From Apilactobacillus xinyiensis (GTDB taxonomy: Bacteria > Bacillota > Bacilli > Lactobacillales > Lactobacillaceae): a stretch of 33,620 nt of DNA. The notes beneath the pieces are model-generated. The model saw only the letters and a program-made list of their open reading frames with translations. It had not been told where the DNA came from and made no database searches. Made by a program: the position numbers and the translations under genes. Below, piece after piece: positions 9,059 through 18,392 of this stretch (the stretch's first letter is position 1; every line of letters begins with the position of its first letter). The DNA lies in NCBI RefSeq assembly GCF_019656235.1, contig NZ_BPLL01000004.1, positions 1-33,620 of the forward strand, read 5' to 3'.

Positions 9059-11422
9059 ATGCCTAATATTCTAAAAAAATGGGTCGAAAGTGATAAAAGC
9101 GAAGTTAAAAGACTTAGCAAACTTGCTGACAAAGTCGGTAGCTACGATGAAAAATACAGCAAGTTAAGTGATGAAGAACTTCAAGCAAAGACCCCTGAAT
9201 TTAAAAAACGTTATCAAGATGGTGAATCACTAGATGATTTGCTTCCCGAAGCATTTGCTGCTGCTAGAGAGGGAGCTAAACGAGTTCTAGGACTAAAACC
9301 ATTCCATGTTCAAATAATGGGTGGAATTGTGTTACATGAAGGTAATATTGCAGAAATGAAAACTGGTGAAGGTAAGACTTTAACAGCTACAATGCCAGTT
9401 TATTTAAATGCTATTTCAGGTAAGGGTGTGCATGTTGTAACGGTTAACGAATACCTTTCACAACGTGATGCTACTCAAATGGGTGAATTATACAACTGGT
9501 TAGGTTTATCAGTTGGAGTTAACTTATCTACTAAGAGTCCTGAAGAAAAACGTGAAGCATACAATGCTGATATTACTTATTCAACTAATAGTGAAATTGG
9601 TTTTGACTACTTACGTGACAATATGGTTGTTTATAAAGAAGAAATGGTTCAAAGACCTTTGAATTTTGCTATTGTTGATGAGGTTGATTCTATTTTAATT
9701 GATGAAGCTAGAACTCCATTGATTATTTCAGGTCAAGCTAAGGGTTCGAATGAACTTTATAAACAAGCTGATAAATTTGCAAAGACTTTACATGAAAAAG
9801 ATGATTTTAAGATTGATTTAGAAACTAAAACAGTTTCATTGAATGATAATGGAATTTCTAAAGCAGAAAAATACTTCAATCTTAAAAATCTTTATGATAC
9901 AGACAATACAGCGTTGACTCATCATTTAGATCAAGCTTTAAGAGCTAACTTTATTATGTTGAAAGATAAAGATTATGTGGTTCAAGATGGTGAAGTTTTA
10001 ATTGTTGATTCATTTACTGGACGTGTTATGGAAGGACGTCGTTTTTCTGATGGCTTACATCAAGCTATTGAAGCCAAAGAAGGCGTTGAAATTCAAGAAG
10101 AAAGTCAAACTATGGCTAACATTACTTACCAAAACATGTTTAGAATGTATCATAAATTAGCTGGTATGACTGGTACTGCTAAAACTGAAGCGGAAGAATT
10201 CCGTGAAATTTACAACATGGAAGTAATCACTATTCCTACCAATAAACCGGTAGTAAGAATTGATGAATCTGATGTTTTATATCCAACTCTAGAATCAAAA
10301 TTTGATGCTGTAGTTGATAAGGTCAAAGAATTACATGCAAAAGGACAACCAATCTTATTGGGAACCGTAGCTGTTGAAACTTCTGAATACTTGTCTCAAC
10401 GTTTGGATAAAGAAAATGTTCCGCATGTTGTTTTAAATGCTAAAAACCATTCTAAAGAAGCTGATATTGTTGCTAATGCTGGTCAAAAAGGAGCAGTTAC
10501 TATTGCTACTAACATGGCTGGTCGTGGTACTGATATTAAATTAGGACCGGGTGTAGTTGAAGCAGGTGGATTAGCAGTTATTGGTACTGAAAGACATGAA
10601 TCTAGACGTATTGATAACCAACTTCGTGGACGTTCAGGTCGTCAAGGAGATCCAGGTTGGTCACAATTCTACCTTTCACTAGAAGATGACTTAATGAAAC
10701 GTTTTGGTTCAGAAAGAATCAAGAATTTCTTACAAAGTATGAAAGTAGAAGGCGAGTCAGCTGTAATTAAAAGTAAATTGATTACTAAACAAGTTGAATC
10801 TGCTCAAAAACGTGTTGAAGGTAATAACTACGATTCTAGAAAACAAGTTCTTCAATATGATGACGTTATGCGTCAACAACGTGATGTCATCTATAAAGAA
10901 AGATATCAAGTTATCAGTGAAGATAAATCATTAAAATGGGTTATTGTACCAATGATTAAACGTACAGTTGATCGTATTGTTAACTTGCATACACAAGGCG
11001 ATAGAAAAGATTGGGACTTAGGCACTATTTTAGATTTTGCAATTAGTGTTATTACCAGTCCTGATAATATTGGTTTAGATGACTTAAAAGATAAGTCAGC
11101 TGATGAAATCAAAGAATATCTATTGAATTTAGCTAATGATATTTACGAAGATAAAGAAAAACAATTATACGACCCATCACAAATGCTAGAATTTGAAAAA
11201 GTTGTATTGCTAAGAGTTGTAGATTCACATTGGACTAACCACATTGATGCGATGGATCAATTACGTCAATCAATTGGTTTACGTGGATATGGTCAACTAA
11301 ATCCTTTAGTTGAATATCAACGTGAAGGTTACAAGATGTTTGAAGAAATGATAGCTGATATTGAATATGACACTTCTAGATTATTTATGAAGGCTGAAAT
11401 CAGACAAAATATGGAAAGATAA
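9059..11422 (+). CDS. secA: Preprotein translocase ATPase SecA
   Basis: SecA is the motor that drives unfolded preproteins through SecYEG. The 787 residues show Walker A in [11 protein letters not shown] (near 103), Walker [16 protein letters not shown] (near 207), the preprotein-binding region, [12 protein letters not shown] (near 484) and [11 protein letters not shown] (near 521), and the helical scaffold and wing domains. The protein ends at [14 protein letters not shown] and has no cysteine-rich zinc tail, so it is shorter than the Bacillus (841) and E. coli (901) forms; similar short forms occur in lactobacilli as far as I recall. Start ATG follows GGAAGGA. A strong terminator separates it from prfB. 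Confidence 0.98.
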   Translation: MPNILKKWVESDKSEVKRLSKLADKVGSYDEKYSKLSDEELQAKTPEFKKRYQDGESLDDLLPEAFAAAREGAKRVLGLKPFHVQIMGGIVLHEGNIAEMKTGEGKTLTATMPVYLNAISGKGVHVVTVNEYLSQRDATQMGELYNWLGLSVGVNLSTKSPEEKREAYNADITYSTNSEIGFDYLRDNMVVYKEEMVQRPLNFAIVDEVDSILIDEARTPLIISGQAKGSNELYKQADKFAKTLHEKDDFKIDLETKTVSLNDNGISKAEKYFNLKNLYDTDNTALTHHLDQALRANFIMLKDKDYVVQDGEVLIVDSFTGRVMEGRRFSDGLHQAIEAKEGVEIQEESQTMANITYQNMFRMYHKLAGMTGTAKTEAEEFREIYNMEVITIPTNKPVVRIDESDVLYPTLESKFDAVVDKVKELHAKGQPILLGTVAVETSEYLSQRLDKENVPHVVLNAKNHSKEADIVANAGQKGAVTIATNMAGRGTDIKLGPGVVEAGGLAVIGTERHESRRIDNQLRGRSGRQGDPGWSQFYLSLEDDLMKRFGSERIKNFLQSMKVEGESAVIKSKLITKQVESAQKRVEGNNYDSRKQVLQYDDVMRQQRDVIYKERYQVISEDKSLKWVIVPMIKRTVDRIVNLHTQGDRKDWDLGTILDFAISVITSPDNIGLDDLKDKSADEIKEYLLNLANDIYEDKEKQLYDPSQMLEFEKVVLLRVVDSHWTNHIDAMDQLRQSIGLRGYGQLNPLVEYQREGYKMFEEMIADIEYDTSRLFMKAEIRQNMER

Positions 11423-11424
11423 TA

Positions 11425-11466
11425 AAAAAACGGAACTTCGACTTATGTTTGTCGTTCCGTTTTTTG
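11425..11466 (+). terminator. secA terminator
   Basis: AAAAAACGGAAC pairs with GTTCCGTTTTTT; an inner GAC/GTC extends it around a loop. It begins three bases after the secA stop. prfB starts only 22 bases later, so prfB may rely on read-through or a promoter I cannot identify. Confidence 0.9.
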
Positions 11467-11487
11467 TAAATAAAGGGATTGAATTTA

Positions 11488-12604
11488 ATGGAGTTAAATG
11501 AAGCAGAAAATGAACTTACTAAGATTAAACAAGCTATAAGTGGCTTTAGGAGGTCACTTTGACTTTGATAATCTGTCAGAAAATATTGAAATAAATGAGA
11601 TGAAAATGACTGAACCGGGTTTTTGGGACGATCAAATTAAAGCTAAAAAACTAATCGATGAGAATAATAAGTTAAAAGCTAAACTAGAAAATTTCAATAA
11701 CCTATCCAGTCGAGTTGAAGATTTAGAAGTTAGTTTAGAACTATGTAAAGAAGATGATTCTACTGATCTAATTAATGAATTTCAGACATCTTTAATAGAA
11801 ACTAAGCAACATTTAGATAAATATAGATTGAATATGTTGTTAAACGGAAAGTATGATTCTAATAATGCTATTTTAGAAATTCATCCTGGTGCAGGAGGCA
11901 CTGAATCACAAGATTGGGGTTCAATGCTGCTAAGAATGTATACCAGGTGGGCTGAGCAAAATAAATTTAAGGTTGAAATGCTTAACTATCAAGTAGGTGA
12001 TGTTGCGGGAATCAATGCAGCTACTTTAATGATTTCTGGTGAAAATGCATACGGTTATTTAAAATCAGAAAAAGGAGTACACCGTTTAGTACGATTATCA
12101 CCATTTGATTCTGCTGGTCGTCGTCATACTTCTTTTGCTTCGGTTGATGTTATGCCAGAACTTGATGAATCCGTAAACATTGATATTAATCCTGCTGATT
12201 TAAGAATTGACGTGTTTAGAGCCAGTGGAGCTGGTGGACAGCATGTTAATAAAACTTCATCAGCAGTTCGAATAACCCATGAACCAACCGGAATTGTTGT
12301 TTCTAGTCAGGCTCAAAGATCACAATTGCAAAACCGTCAAACTGCAATGAATATGCTTAAATCAAAGTTATATGAGTTGGAAGAAGAAAAAAAAGCTCAA
12401 CAAAAGGCTGCTTTAGAAGGACAACAAATGGACATTGGATGGGGTTCACAAATCCGTTCATATGTATTTCACCCATATTCTATGGTTAAAGATCATCGAA
12501 CTAACTATGAAACTGCTAAAGTTCAAGCGGTTATGGATGGAGAATTAAACCCATTCATAAATGCATATTTACAGTGGAAGTTAAGTCAAAATAATCCTAA
12601 ATAG
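11488..12604 (+). CDS. prfB: Peptide chain release factor 2 with programmed +1 frameshift
   Basis: RF2 ends translation at UGA and UAA. The true start is ATG 11488. After 24 codons the frame meets an in-frame TGA at 11560-11562 and continues in the +1 frame (11488-11559 joined to 11561-12604), giving 371 residues, the normal RF2 size. The N-terminus starts MELNEAENELTKIKQAISGF as in other RF2 proteins and joins RRSL to DFDNL across the slip. The stop-recognition tripeptide SPF is at 204-206 and the catalytic GGQ at 249-251. Low RF2 favours slippage, so the protein controls its own synthesis. An apparent GTG start at 11540 is an artefact of reading only the downstream frame. The gene lies directly upstream of the MinJ-like gene, 18 bases apart. 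Confidence 0.97.
11548..11562 (+). promoter_or_regulatory. prfB programmed frameshift signal
   Basis: AGGAGG, three bases (TCA), then CTT TGA C. This is the classic RF2 site: an internal Shine-Dalgarno exactly three bases before the slippery CUU codon, followed by the UGA that RF2 itself reads and a C in the poor-termination position. Confidence 0.97.
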
Positions 12605-12622
12605 TTTCGAGGTTTTTTAATT

Positions 12623-13765
12623 ATGAATATATTAATTGCTTTTTTAATTTTCTTTTGCCAACCAGTTTTATGGATAGGGATGTTCCGTAATTATTTAAAT
12701 TACAGAAAAAGAATTGATCGCGAAAGAGATTTGTTTACTACGGCGATTTACCGTTCTAATAATGAGTTTAGACATTTTATAGTTAGCTTCTTGTTGTTAG
12801 GAGTTATATCGTCAGTTGTTTCAATTTTAATAGGAATGATGCTACCCATTAATTTTATTGTAATTTATGAAATTCTTTTATTACTAAACCTGGTACTTAT
12901 TCCTACTCACATAATGCCTGTTTTTATTGCTTTTTTAAGTGCAATTGGTTATTTAATAATTGGTAATGTTTATTATATTAATCAATATACAAATCTAGAT
13001 TTAAATATGAGTGCAGTTGCAAATCAAAATTTACTTGTTTTTATAACTATAATACTGTTTTTAAGTGGGATATATTATAAGCTATTTGGTGGTAGAATGA
13101 ATTCGCCACAAATGTATTATAATCAAAGAAATACTAGAAAAGTTTTTTATATCTTTAAAGAACTAACTGTAATTCCAATGTTAATTTTAATTCCAGGTAA
13201 TTTGGTGAGTTCAATACCATATTGGCCTGTATTTAATTTTGGACATACTACGTTTAGCTTTTTATTTCTCCCAGTTGTTTTAGGCTTAAAATTTAAATTT
13301 TTTAATCATATACCGAAAGACTATTTGCATAAATTAGGTAACGTTATCCTTAAATTTAGTGCTTTAAGTTTATTAGTAACTGGAATAAGTTATTACTTTA
13401 ATTTTACAGTTTTATATAGTTTATGTGCATTAGCTTTAATTTTCTTACTAATAATGCTAGTGTTTAGAACTAAAGACAACAAAAAAACAACTCCGTTTGC
13501 GGAAGCTGTAAATGGAATTAGAGTGGTTGCTGTTGAAAAAGACACTCCAGCTAGTCGAATGGATATTTCCATCGGCGATATTATTACTGAAGTTAATGAT
13601 ATTCCTGTTAAATCTGAGAGTGAATTTTATCAAGCAGTTTTACAACACCCTACTTATTGCCGAGTTAAATTGACTACACCTGATAATGTGATTAAATTAA
13701 CGGAAACGGCTATATATAACGATGCTCCACATGAATTAGGGATTGTTATGTTTAAAAAAGTGTAA
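12623..13765 (+). CDS. MinJ-like polytopic membrane protein with C-terminal PDZ domain
   Basis: The 380-residue protein has about seven to nine hydrophobic segments (residues 1-20, 45-75, 80-120, 130-155, 175-235, 245-290) and a C-terminal cytoplasmic PDZ domain from about 295 (VNGIRVVAVEKDTPA, then IGDIITEVNDIPVKSESEF). No protease residues are seen; the PDZ is not coupled to a peptidase. This layout and length match Bacillus MinJ (YvjD), which links the Min system to DivIVA at division sites, and MinJ in Bacillus lies between prfB and uvrBA, as here. I infer the same family from architecture and position. Function in this organism is not proven. The start follows prfB closely, so the two may be co-transcribed. 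Confidence 0.75.
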   Translation: MNILIAFLIFFCQPVLWIGMFRNYLNYRKRIDRERDLFTTAIYRSNNEFRHFIVSFLLLGVISSVVSILIGMMLPINFIVIYEILLLLNLVLIPTHIMPVFIAFLSAIGYLIIGNVYYINQYTNLDLNMSAVANQNLLVFITIILFLSGIYYKLFGGRMNSPQMYYNQRNTRKVFYIFKELTVIPMLILIPGNLVSSIPYWPVFNFGHTTFSFLFLPVVLGLKFKFFNHIPKDYLHKLGNVILKFSALSLLVTGISYYFNFTVLYSLCALALIFLLIMLVFRTKDNKKTTPFAEAVNGIRVVAVEKDTPASRMDISIGDIITEVNDIPVKSESEFYQAVLQHPTYCRVKLTTPDNVIKLTETAIYNDAPHELGIVMFKKV

Positions 13766-13791
13766 ATAATTGTAAATATTATTTCAAATTT

Positions 13792-13827
13792 AAATCGTCA
13801 GATAATACAATTATGTCTGACGATTTT
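13792..13827 (+). terminator. Hairpin after the MinJ-like gene
   Basis: AAATCGTCAGA and TCTGACGATTT form an 11-base perfect stem around a 13-base loop. The following T-tract is short (TTTTATAATATAAT) and merges with a TATAAT-type -10 for pspC, so the repeat may be a terminator, an operator, or both. Confidence 0.6.
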
Positions 13828-13862
13828 ATAATATAATAAATACAAAAAATGAGGTGTTATTT

Positions 13863-14174
13863 ATGAACAATGGTAAAAAGAAAATGACTAAATCAATCAG
13901 TGACAAGTTATTAACTGGAACTTTAGGTGGTCTTGCTGAATATTTTGGTTGGAACTCTACGGTAGTAAGAATTGTATTTGTAGTTTTATCTATATTTCCT
14001 GGACACCTATTTGCAGGTGCACTTGTATATATAGCAATGATGGTTATAATTCCTAATGATTATTCTAGTTTTAACAATTTTGGTGGTTTTGGAAATCAAG
14101 ATTCATATGACAATTCAGATAGTAGTGGCAGAAAAGTTATTCATGATGTTGAAGAACATGATAAACGTAATTAA
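13863..14174 (+). CDS. PspC domain protein (YvlC-like)
   Basis: This is a small membrane protein with a PspC domain. ISDKLLTGTLGGLAEYFGW (about residues 10-28) is the family signature, followed by a hydrophobic stretch (about 30-65) and a hydrophilic Asn/Ser/Asp-rich tail. PspC proteins take part in envelope-stress responses. The start is ATG 13863, six bases behind GAGGTG, giving 103 residues; a GTG three codons upstream overlaps the ribosome site. It is followed after 23 bases by a YvlD-type gene; the same pair (yvlC, yvlD) precedes hprK in Bacillus. The stress role is a family inference. Confidence 0.88.
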   Translation: MNNGKKKMTKSISDKLLTGTLGGLAEYFGWNSTVVRIVFVVLSIFPGHLFAGALVYIAMMVIIPNDYSSFNNFGGFGNQDSYDNSDSSGRKVIHDVEEHDKRN

Positions 14175-14197
14175 TTATATAAAGAAGTTGATTATTA

Positions 14198-14533
14198 ATG
14201 AGATTTATTATTAGATTGGTAATTAATGCTATTTTATTTATGGCTGTGGCTAATTTTTTTCAAAATAGCTTTTATGTATCAAACGCTAAAATAGCCTTAA
14301 TTGCTGCATTTGTATTGGCAATTATTAATGCTACGATTAAACCGGTAATTAAAATTGTTTCGTGGCCAATTAATGTTTTAACGTTAGGTTTGTTTAGTAT
14401 TGTAGTGAATGGCTTAATGCTTGAAATAACGTCTTTTATCGTAGGCAATAATTTTTATTTTGCTTCTTTTAGTATGGCGATGATAGTTGCAATTATTATA
14501 TCGATTTGTAATGTTGTTGTTTCTGATGTATAG
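14198..14533 (+). CDS. YvlD-type membrane protein (phage holin 4 superfamily fold)
   Basis: A 111-residue protein with four hydrophobic helices (about 2-24, 30-50, 55-80, 88-110). IINATIKPVIKIVSWPINVLTLG is the conserved family stretch; its core is IKPVIKIVSWPINVLTLG. The family is named for a holin-like profile, but this chromosomal copy sits with pspC in a cell-envelope context, not in a prophage. It is probably in one unit with pspC. Function is unknown. Confidence 0.85.
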   Translation: MRFIIRLVINAILFMAVANFFQNSFYVSNAKIALIAAFVLAIINATIKPVIKIVSWPINVLTLGLFSIVVNGLMLEITSFIVGNNFYFASFSMAMIVAIIISICNVVVSDV

Positions 14534-14590
14534 CTTCTGCTATAAAAGTGATAAAATTTACTATATAAAAAGACGTTAGGAGACGTATAA

Positions 14591-15526
14591 ATGACTGAAA
14601 AAGTCTTTGTTGATGACCTGGTAAATAATACTCATTTAAGTATTTATTATGGTCAAGATTACTTAAATCGACAAATTACAACTAGCGATATATCACGTCC
14701 CGGTTTGGAATTAACTGGATATTTTAACTACTATCCAGCGCGTAGAATTCAATTGTTAGGTATTACAGAGACTTCTTATGCTAAGGGTATGAGTACAACT
14801 GACTTATATGATGTTATGCAAAAGATGTGTCAACCAGAAACTCCAGCTTTTGTTATTTCTACACAGTTAGATCCACCGGCTGAATTAATTAGGGCTGCTA
14901 AAGAAGAGCATATTCCAATTCTAGGTTCAAAATTAACTACTTCTAGAGTTTTAAGCAATATGACTAATTACTTAGAAGGTCGTTTAGCTGAACGTAAATC
15001 GATTCATGGTGTTTTGGTTGATGTTTATGGATTAGGAGTATTAATTACTGGAGATTCTGGAATTGGGAAAAGTGAAACAGCCCTAGAGTTAGTTAAAAGA
15101 GGGCATCGTTTAATTGCTGATGATCGAGTTGAAGTTTATCAGCAAGATGAGCAAACATTAATAGGACAAGCTCCCAGAATTCTTAGGCATCTTTTAGAAA
15201 TTCGTGGAATTGGAATTATTGATGTTATGAATTTATTTGGTGCTGGAGCGGTGCGTTCTAAAACAAAAGTTGATTTGATCGTGCATTTAGAAAATTGGTC
15301 TGCAGATACACCATATGATCGATTAGGTAATGCTAACGAAACTAGACGGATTTTTGATGTAGATGTGCAAAAAATAAACATTCCAGTTAAAACTGGACGT
15401 AATTTAGCCATAATTATTGAAGCTGCGGCTATGAACTTTAGAGCTAAATCTATGGGATATGACGCAACTAAAGTTTTTGATGAAAATTTGAATAATTTGA
15501 TTAAAGAAAATGGTTTGAAAAAATAG
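14591..15526 (+). CDS. hprK: HPr kinase/phosphorylase
   Basis: HprK phosphorylates HPr on Ser46 with ATP or pyrophosphate, and removes the phosphate with Pi. HPr-Ser-P is the CcpA co-repressor in Gram-positive carbon catabolite control. The 311-residue protein has the N-terminal MurF-like domain (1-130) and a C-terminal kinase domain with Walker A GDSGIGKS at 154-161, catalytic ADDRVEV (near 176) and the signature EIRGIGIIDVMNLFGAGAV (near 202). A TGATAAAAT extended -10 element lies about 40 bases upstream. It starts the run hprK-lgt-gpsA-galU, with gaps of 17 to 28 bases, consistent with one operon. Confidence 0.97.
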   Translation: MTEKVFVDDLVNNTHLSIYYGQDYLNRQITTSDISRPGLELTGYFNYYPARRIQLLGITETSYAKGMSTTDLYDVMQKMCQPETPAFVISTQLDPPAELIRAAKEEHIPILGSKLTTSRVLSNMTNYLEGRLAERKSIHGVLVDVYGLGVLITGDSGIGKSETALELVKRGHRLIADDRVEVYQQDEQTLIGQAPRILRHLLEIRGIGIIDVMNLFGAGAVRSKTKVDLIVHLENWSADTPYDRLGNANETRRIFDVDVQKINIPVKTGRNLAIIIEAAAMNFRAKSMGYDATKVFDENLNNLIKENGLKK

Positions 15527-15543
15527 GATTTGGAGATGAAAAA

Positions 15544-16371
15544 GTGGCTTATATGGCTTTAAATCCGATTGCTATTCATATTGGTGGAATTCAAGTTCAT
15601 TGGTATGGAATTTTTATAGCAAGTGCGGTTATGCTGGCGGTTTATTTATCCATTTTAGAAGGTAAGCATCATGGTATTGAGTCTGATAACATATATGATA
15701 TGATTTTATTAGCATTACCTACTGCGGTTATCTGTGCCAGAATATACTATGTAGCATTTCAGTGGGGATATTATCAAAATCACTTAGATGAAATCATTAG
15801 AATTTGGGATGGCGGAATTGCCATTTATGGTGCGCTAATTGGATCGGCAATTGTTGTATACTTATACTGTCGAAATAAATTTATACCAGTTTGGCTTATG
15901 TTAGATGTAATTGCACCGACTGTTATTTTGGGTCAGGCAATTGGTCGTTGGGGTAACTTTATGAACCAGGAAGCTTTTGGTCAAATTACCAGCTTATCGT
16001 TTTTAAATAGTTTACATTTACCGCATTTTATAATTCAGCAAATGTTCATCCAAGGTGCTTATCGACAACCTACGTTCCTATATGAATCAATTTGGAGTCT
16101 GTTAGGTTTTGTTATCTTAATGAATTTAAGGCATGTGCCAAACTTTTTAAAACGTGGTGAGACAACGTTACTATATATTGTTTGGTATGCTTTTGGAAGA
16201 TTTTTTGTTGAAGGAATGCGTACTGATAGTTTAGTAGTATTTTATGATATTCGAGTTTCACAAATATTATCATTTATTTTGTTTTTTGTAGCGATTATTT
16301 TACTAATTTATCGTCGAAGAAAATATAATGATTTGCCTTTGTATTGTAAAGATAAGATAGTTAATATTTAA
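15544..16371 (+). CDS. lgt: Prolipoprotein diacylglyceryl transferase
   Basis: Lgt moves diacylglycerol from phosphatidylglycerol to the lipobox cysteine of prolipoproteins. The 275 residues form about seven membrane helices. The family signature is IGRWGNFMNQEAFG (about 138-151), preceded by DGGIAIYGALIG (about 90-101); YESIWS and YAFGRFFVEGMRTDSL follow in the later helices. The start GTG 15544 follows TTGGAG; an ATG three codons later is a possible alternative. It lies 17 bases after hprK. Confidence 0.96.
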   Translation: MAYMALNPIAIHIGGIQVHWYGIFIASAVMLAVYLSILEGKHHGIESDNIYDMILLALPTAVICARIYYVAFQWGYYQNHLDEIIRIWDGGIAIYGALIGSAIVVYLYCRNKFIPVWLMLDVIAPTVILGQAIGRWGNFMNQEAFGQITSLSFLNSLHLPHFIIQQMFIQGAYRQPTFLYESIWSLLGFVILMNLRHVPNFLKRGETTLLYIVWYAFGRFFVEGMRTDSLVVFYDIRVSQILSFILFFVAIILLIYRRRKYNDLPLYCKDKIVNI

Positions 16372-16399
16372 AATATAAAATTATAAGGAGCGTCAATTA

Positions 16400-17416
16400 A
16401 TGACAGAAAAAATTGCAGTTTTAGGTGCCGGTTCATGGGGAAGTATGTTGGCTAATATTTTAGATGAAAATGGACATGATGTTAGACTATGGTCATATAA
16501 CCCTAAACAGGTAGAAGAGTTAAATACTCAACACACTAATTCTAGATATATGAAAGATTTTATCTATTCAAAATCTTTAACCGCGTATTCAGATATGCAA
16601 GAAGCCGTTAAAGATGTAGACGATATTTTACTAGTGGTGCCTGCACAAGTTACACGTTCAGTAGCTCAAAAATTAAATGTTATTTTAGATTCTATGAGTA
16701 TTAAACCTAACATCATTCATGGAAGTAAGGGAATTGAACAGAAAACTTACAAACGCATGTCTGAAGTTTTAGCTGAAGAAATTAGTGCTGAAAATCGCAG
16801 TGGAATTGCGGTTATTTCTGGACCTAGTCAAGCTGAAGATGTTGCTAAGCATGATATTACTTTGGTTACGGCTGCTTCTAGTGATATTAAAGTAGCTGAA
16901 CATTTTCAACAATTATTTATGAATAACTACTTTAGAGTTTATACAAATGACGATATCATTGGAGTTGAAATTGGCGCTGCTTTGAAAAATATTATTGCAT
17001 TAGGTGCTGGTGCTTTATACGGATTAGGCTATGGTGATAATGCTAAAGCAGCCTTAATGACTAGAGGATTAGCTGAAATTTCTCGTTTAGGGACTTCATT
17101 TGGTGCTAATCCATTAACATTTACTGGTTTATCAGGTTTCGGCGATGTAATCGTTACTGCCACAAGTAGTGATTCTAGAAATTGGCGTGCCGGATATCAA
17201 CTAGGTAAGGGTGAAAAACTAGATGATGTAGTTAAAAATATGGGAATGGTAATTGAAGGTGTTGCAACTACTCAAGCAGCTTATGAATTAGCTAAACAAC
17301 GTGGTATTGACATGCCTATAACTTCAGCTATTTATAATGTTATTAACGAAAATGTTAGTGTTAAAGATGCAATTGCCAAATTAATGCTACGTGAAGGACG
17401 TTCCGAACTAGAATAA
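16400..17416 (+). CDS. gpsA: Glycerol-3-phosphate dehydrogenase [NAD(P)+]
   Basis: GpsA reduces dihydroxyacetone phosphate to sn-glycerol 3-phosphate for phospholipid synthesis. The 338-residue protein has the N-terminal Rossmann motif LGAGSWGSMLANIL (8-21), GSKGIE and SGPSQAEDVA (substrate region near 137), and the C-terminal helical domain with GAALKNIIALGAGALYGLG (near 195) containing the catalytic Lys, and GLAEISRLG. Start ATG follows AAGGAGCG. The gene's product uses the DHAP pool that TpiA connects to glyceraldehyde 3-phosphate. Confidence 0.97.
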   Translation: MTEKIAVLGAGSWGSMLANILDENGHDVRLWSYNPKQVEELNTQHTNSRYMKDFIYSKSLTAYSDMQEAVKDVDDILLVVPAQVTRSVAQKLNVILDSMSIKPNIIHGSKGIEQKTYKRMSEVLAEEISAENRSGIAVISGPSQAEDVAKHDITLVTAASSDIKVAEHFQQLFMNNYFRVYTNDDIIGVEIGAALKNIIALGAGALYGLGYGDNAKAALMTRGLAEISRLGTSFGANPLTFTGLSGFGDVIVTATSSDSRNWRAGYQLGKGEKLDDVVKNMGMVIEGVATTQAAYELAKQRGIDMPITSAIYNVINENVSVKDAIAKLMLREGRSELE

Positions 17417-17437
17417 ATTTTAGGAGTTTATGATATT

Positions 17438-18325
17438 ATGAAAAAAATTAAAAAAGCTATTATACCAGCAGCAGGATTAGGAACTCGCTTTTTACCAGAA
17501 ACTAAAGCAATGCCTAAAGAAATGTTACCAGTGGTAGATACTCCTGCTATTCAATTGATTGTTGAGGAAGCTAAAGCATCTGGAATTACAGACATTTTGA
17601 TTATTATTGGTAAAGGTAAACGTGCCATTGAGGATCATTTTGACTCCAATACTGAACTAGAACTTAATTTAGCAGAAAAACATAAAGATAAAATGCTAGA
17701 AGCAGTACAAAAAACAAATGGATTGAATATTTACTTTAAACGTCAAGCGCATCCTAATGGCTTGGGGGATGCAGTACATACTGCAAAGAGTTTTGTTGGT
17801 GATGATCCCTTTGTAATTATGTTGGGTGATGACCTAATGCAATCGGATGTGCCACTTACTAAACAATTAATTGATAGTTATGAACAAACTAGTGCCTCTA
17901 CATTAGCTGTAATGCGTGTTCCACATGAAGAAACTTCTAAGTATGGAGTTATTAATCCAACTAAAGAAATTTCAGATGGTTTATATGATGTTACCAGTTT
18001 TGTAGAAAAGCCGGCTCCAGAAGATGCACCTAGTGATTTAGCTATTATTGGTAGATATTTGTTAACTCCTAAAATTTTTGAAATTTTAGAAAATACTAAA
18101 CCTGGTAAAGGTAATGAAATTCAGTTAACTGATGCAATCGATACTTTGAACAAAACTGATAAAGTTTATGCACATGAATTCAAAGGTTCACGTTTTGATA
18201 CTGGTAATAAATTTAGCTGGTTAAAAACTAACATTGAATTTGGTTTGAAACATCCAGAAGTTTCAGAACAATTAAAATCTTACATCAAAGAATTAGCTGA
18301 AAAAATAAATACTGACGAAAAGTAA
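17438..18325 (+). CDS. galU: UTP-glucose-1-phosphate uridylyltransferase
   Basis: GalU makes UDP-glucose from UTP and glucose 1-phosphate for glycolipids, teichoic acid decoration and polysaccharide. The 295 residues show the nucleotidyltransferase start [21 protein letters not shown] (core [17 protein letters not shown] near 13-29), LVEEAKASG-like [18 protein letters not shown] (near 130) and FVEKP (near 187). It is the last gene of the hprK run, 21 bases after gpsA. A phosphoglucomutase that would supply glucose 1-phosphate is not found next to it. Confidence 0.96.
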   Translation: MKKIKKAIIPAAGLGTRFLPETKAMPKEMLPVVDTPAIQLIVEEAKASGITDILIIIGKGKRAIEDHFDSNTELELNLAEKHKDKMLEAVQKTNGLNIYFKRQAHPNGLGDAVHTAKSFVGDDPFVIMLGDDLMQSDVPLTKQLIDSYEQTSASTLAVMRVPHEETSKYGVINPTKEISDGLYDVTSFVEKPAPEDAPSDLAIIGRYLLTPKIFEILENTKPGKGNEIQLTDAIDTLNKTDKVYAHEFKGSRFDTGNKFSWLKTNIEFGLKHPEVSEQLKSYIKELAEKINTDEK

Positions 18326-18392
18326 GTCAAATTAGTGGAAAAATATTTCACTTCATAGTAAATTCTTATTATTAGAATAAAGGAGGTAGCTG

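Noticed and set aside
11540-11560. GTG 11540 as the start of prfB
   Set aside because: It lies inside the frameshift signal, and its AGGAGG is downstream; the upstream frame from ATG 11488 codes the conserved RF2 N-terminus.
14198-14533. Prophage holin
   Set aside because: The four-helix YvlD family only shares a holin-like profile name. There are no phage genes nearby, and the pspC-yvlD-hprK order is a chromosomal arrangement.
18338-18352. Possible Rex site before trxB (GTGGAAAAATATTTCAC area)
   Set aside because: Only the TTTCAC half is right; the symmetrical spacing is odd in length and two inner pairs fail.
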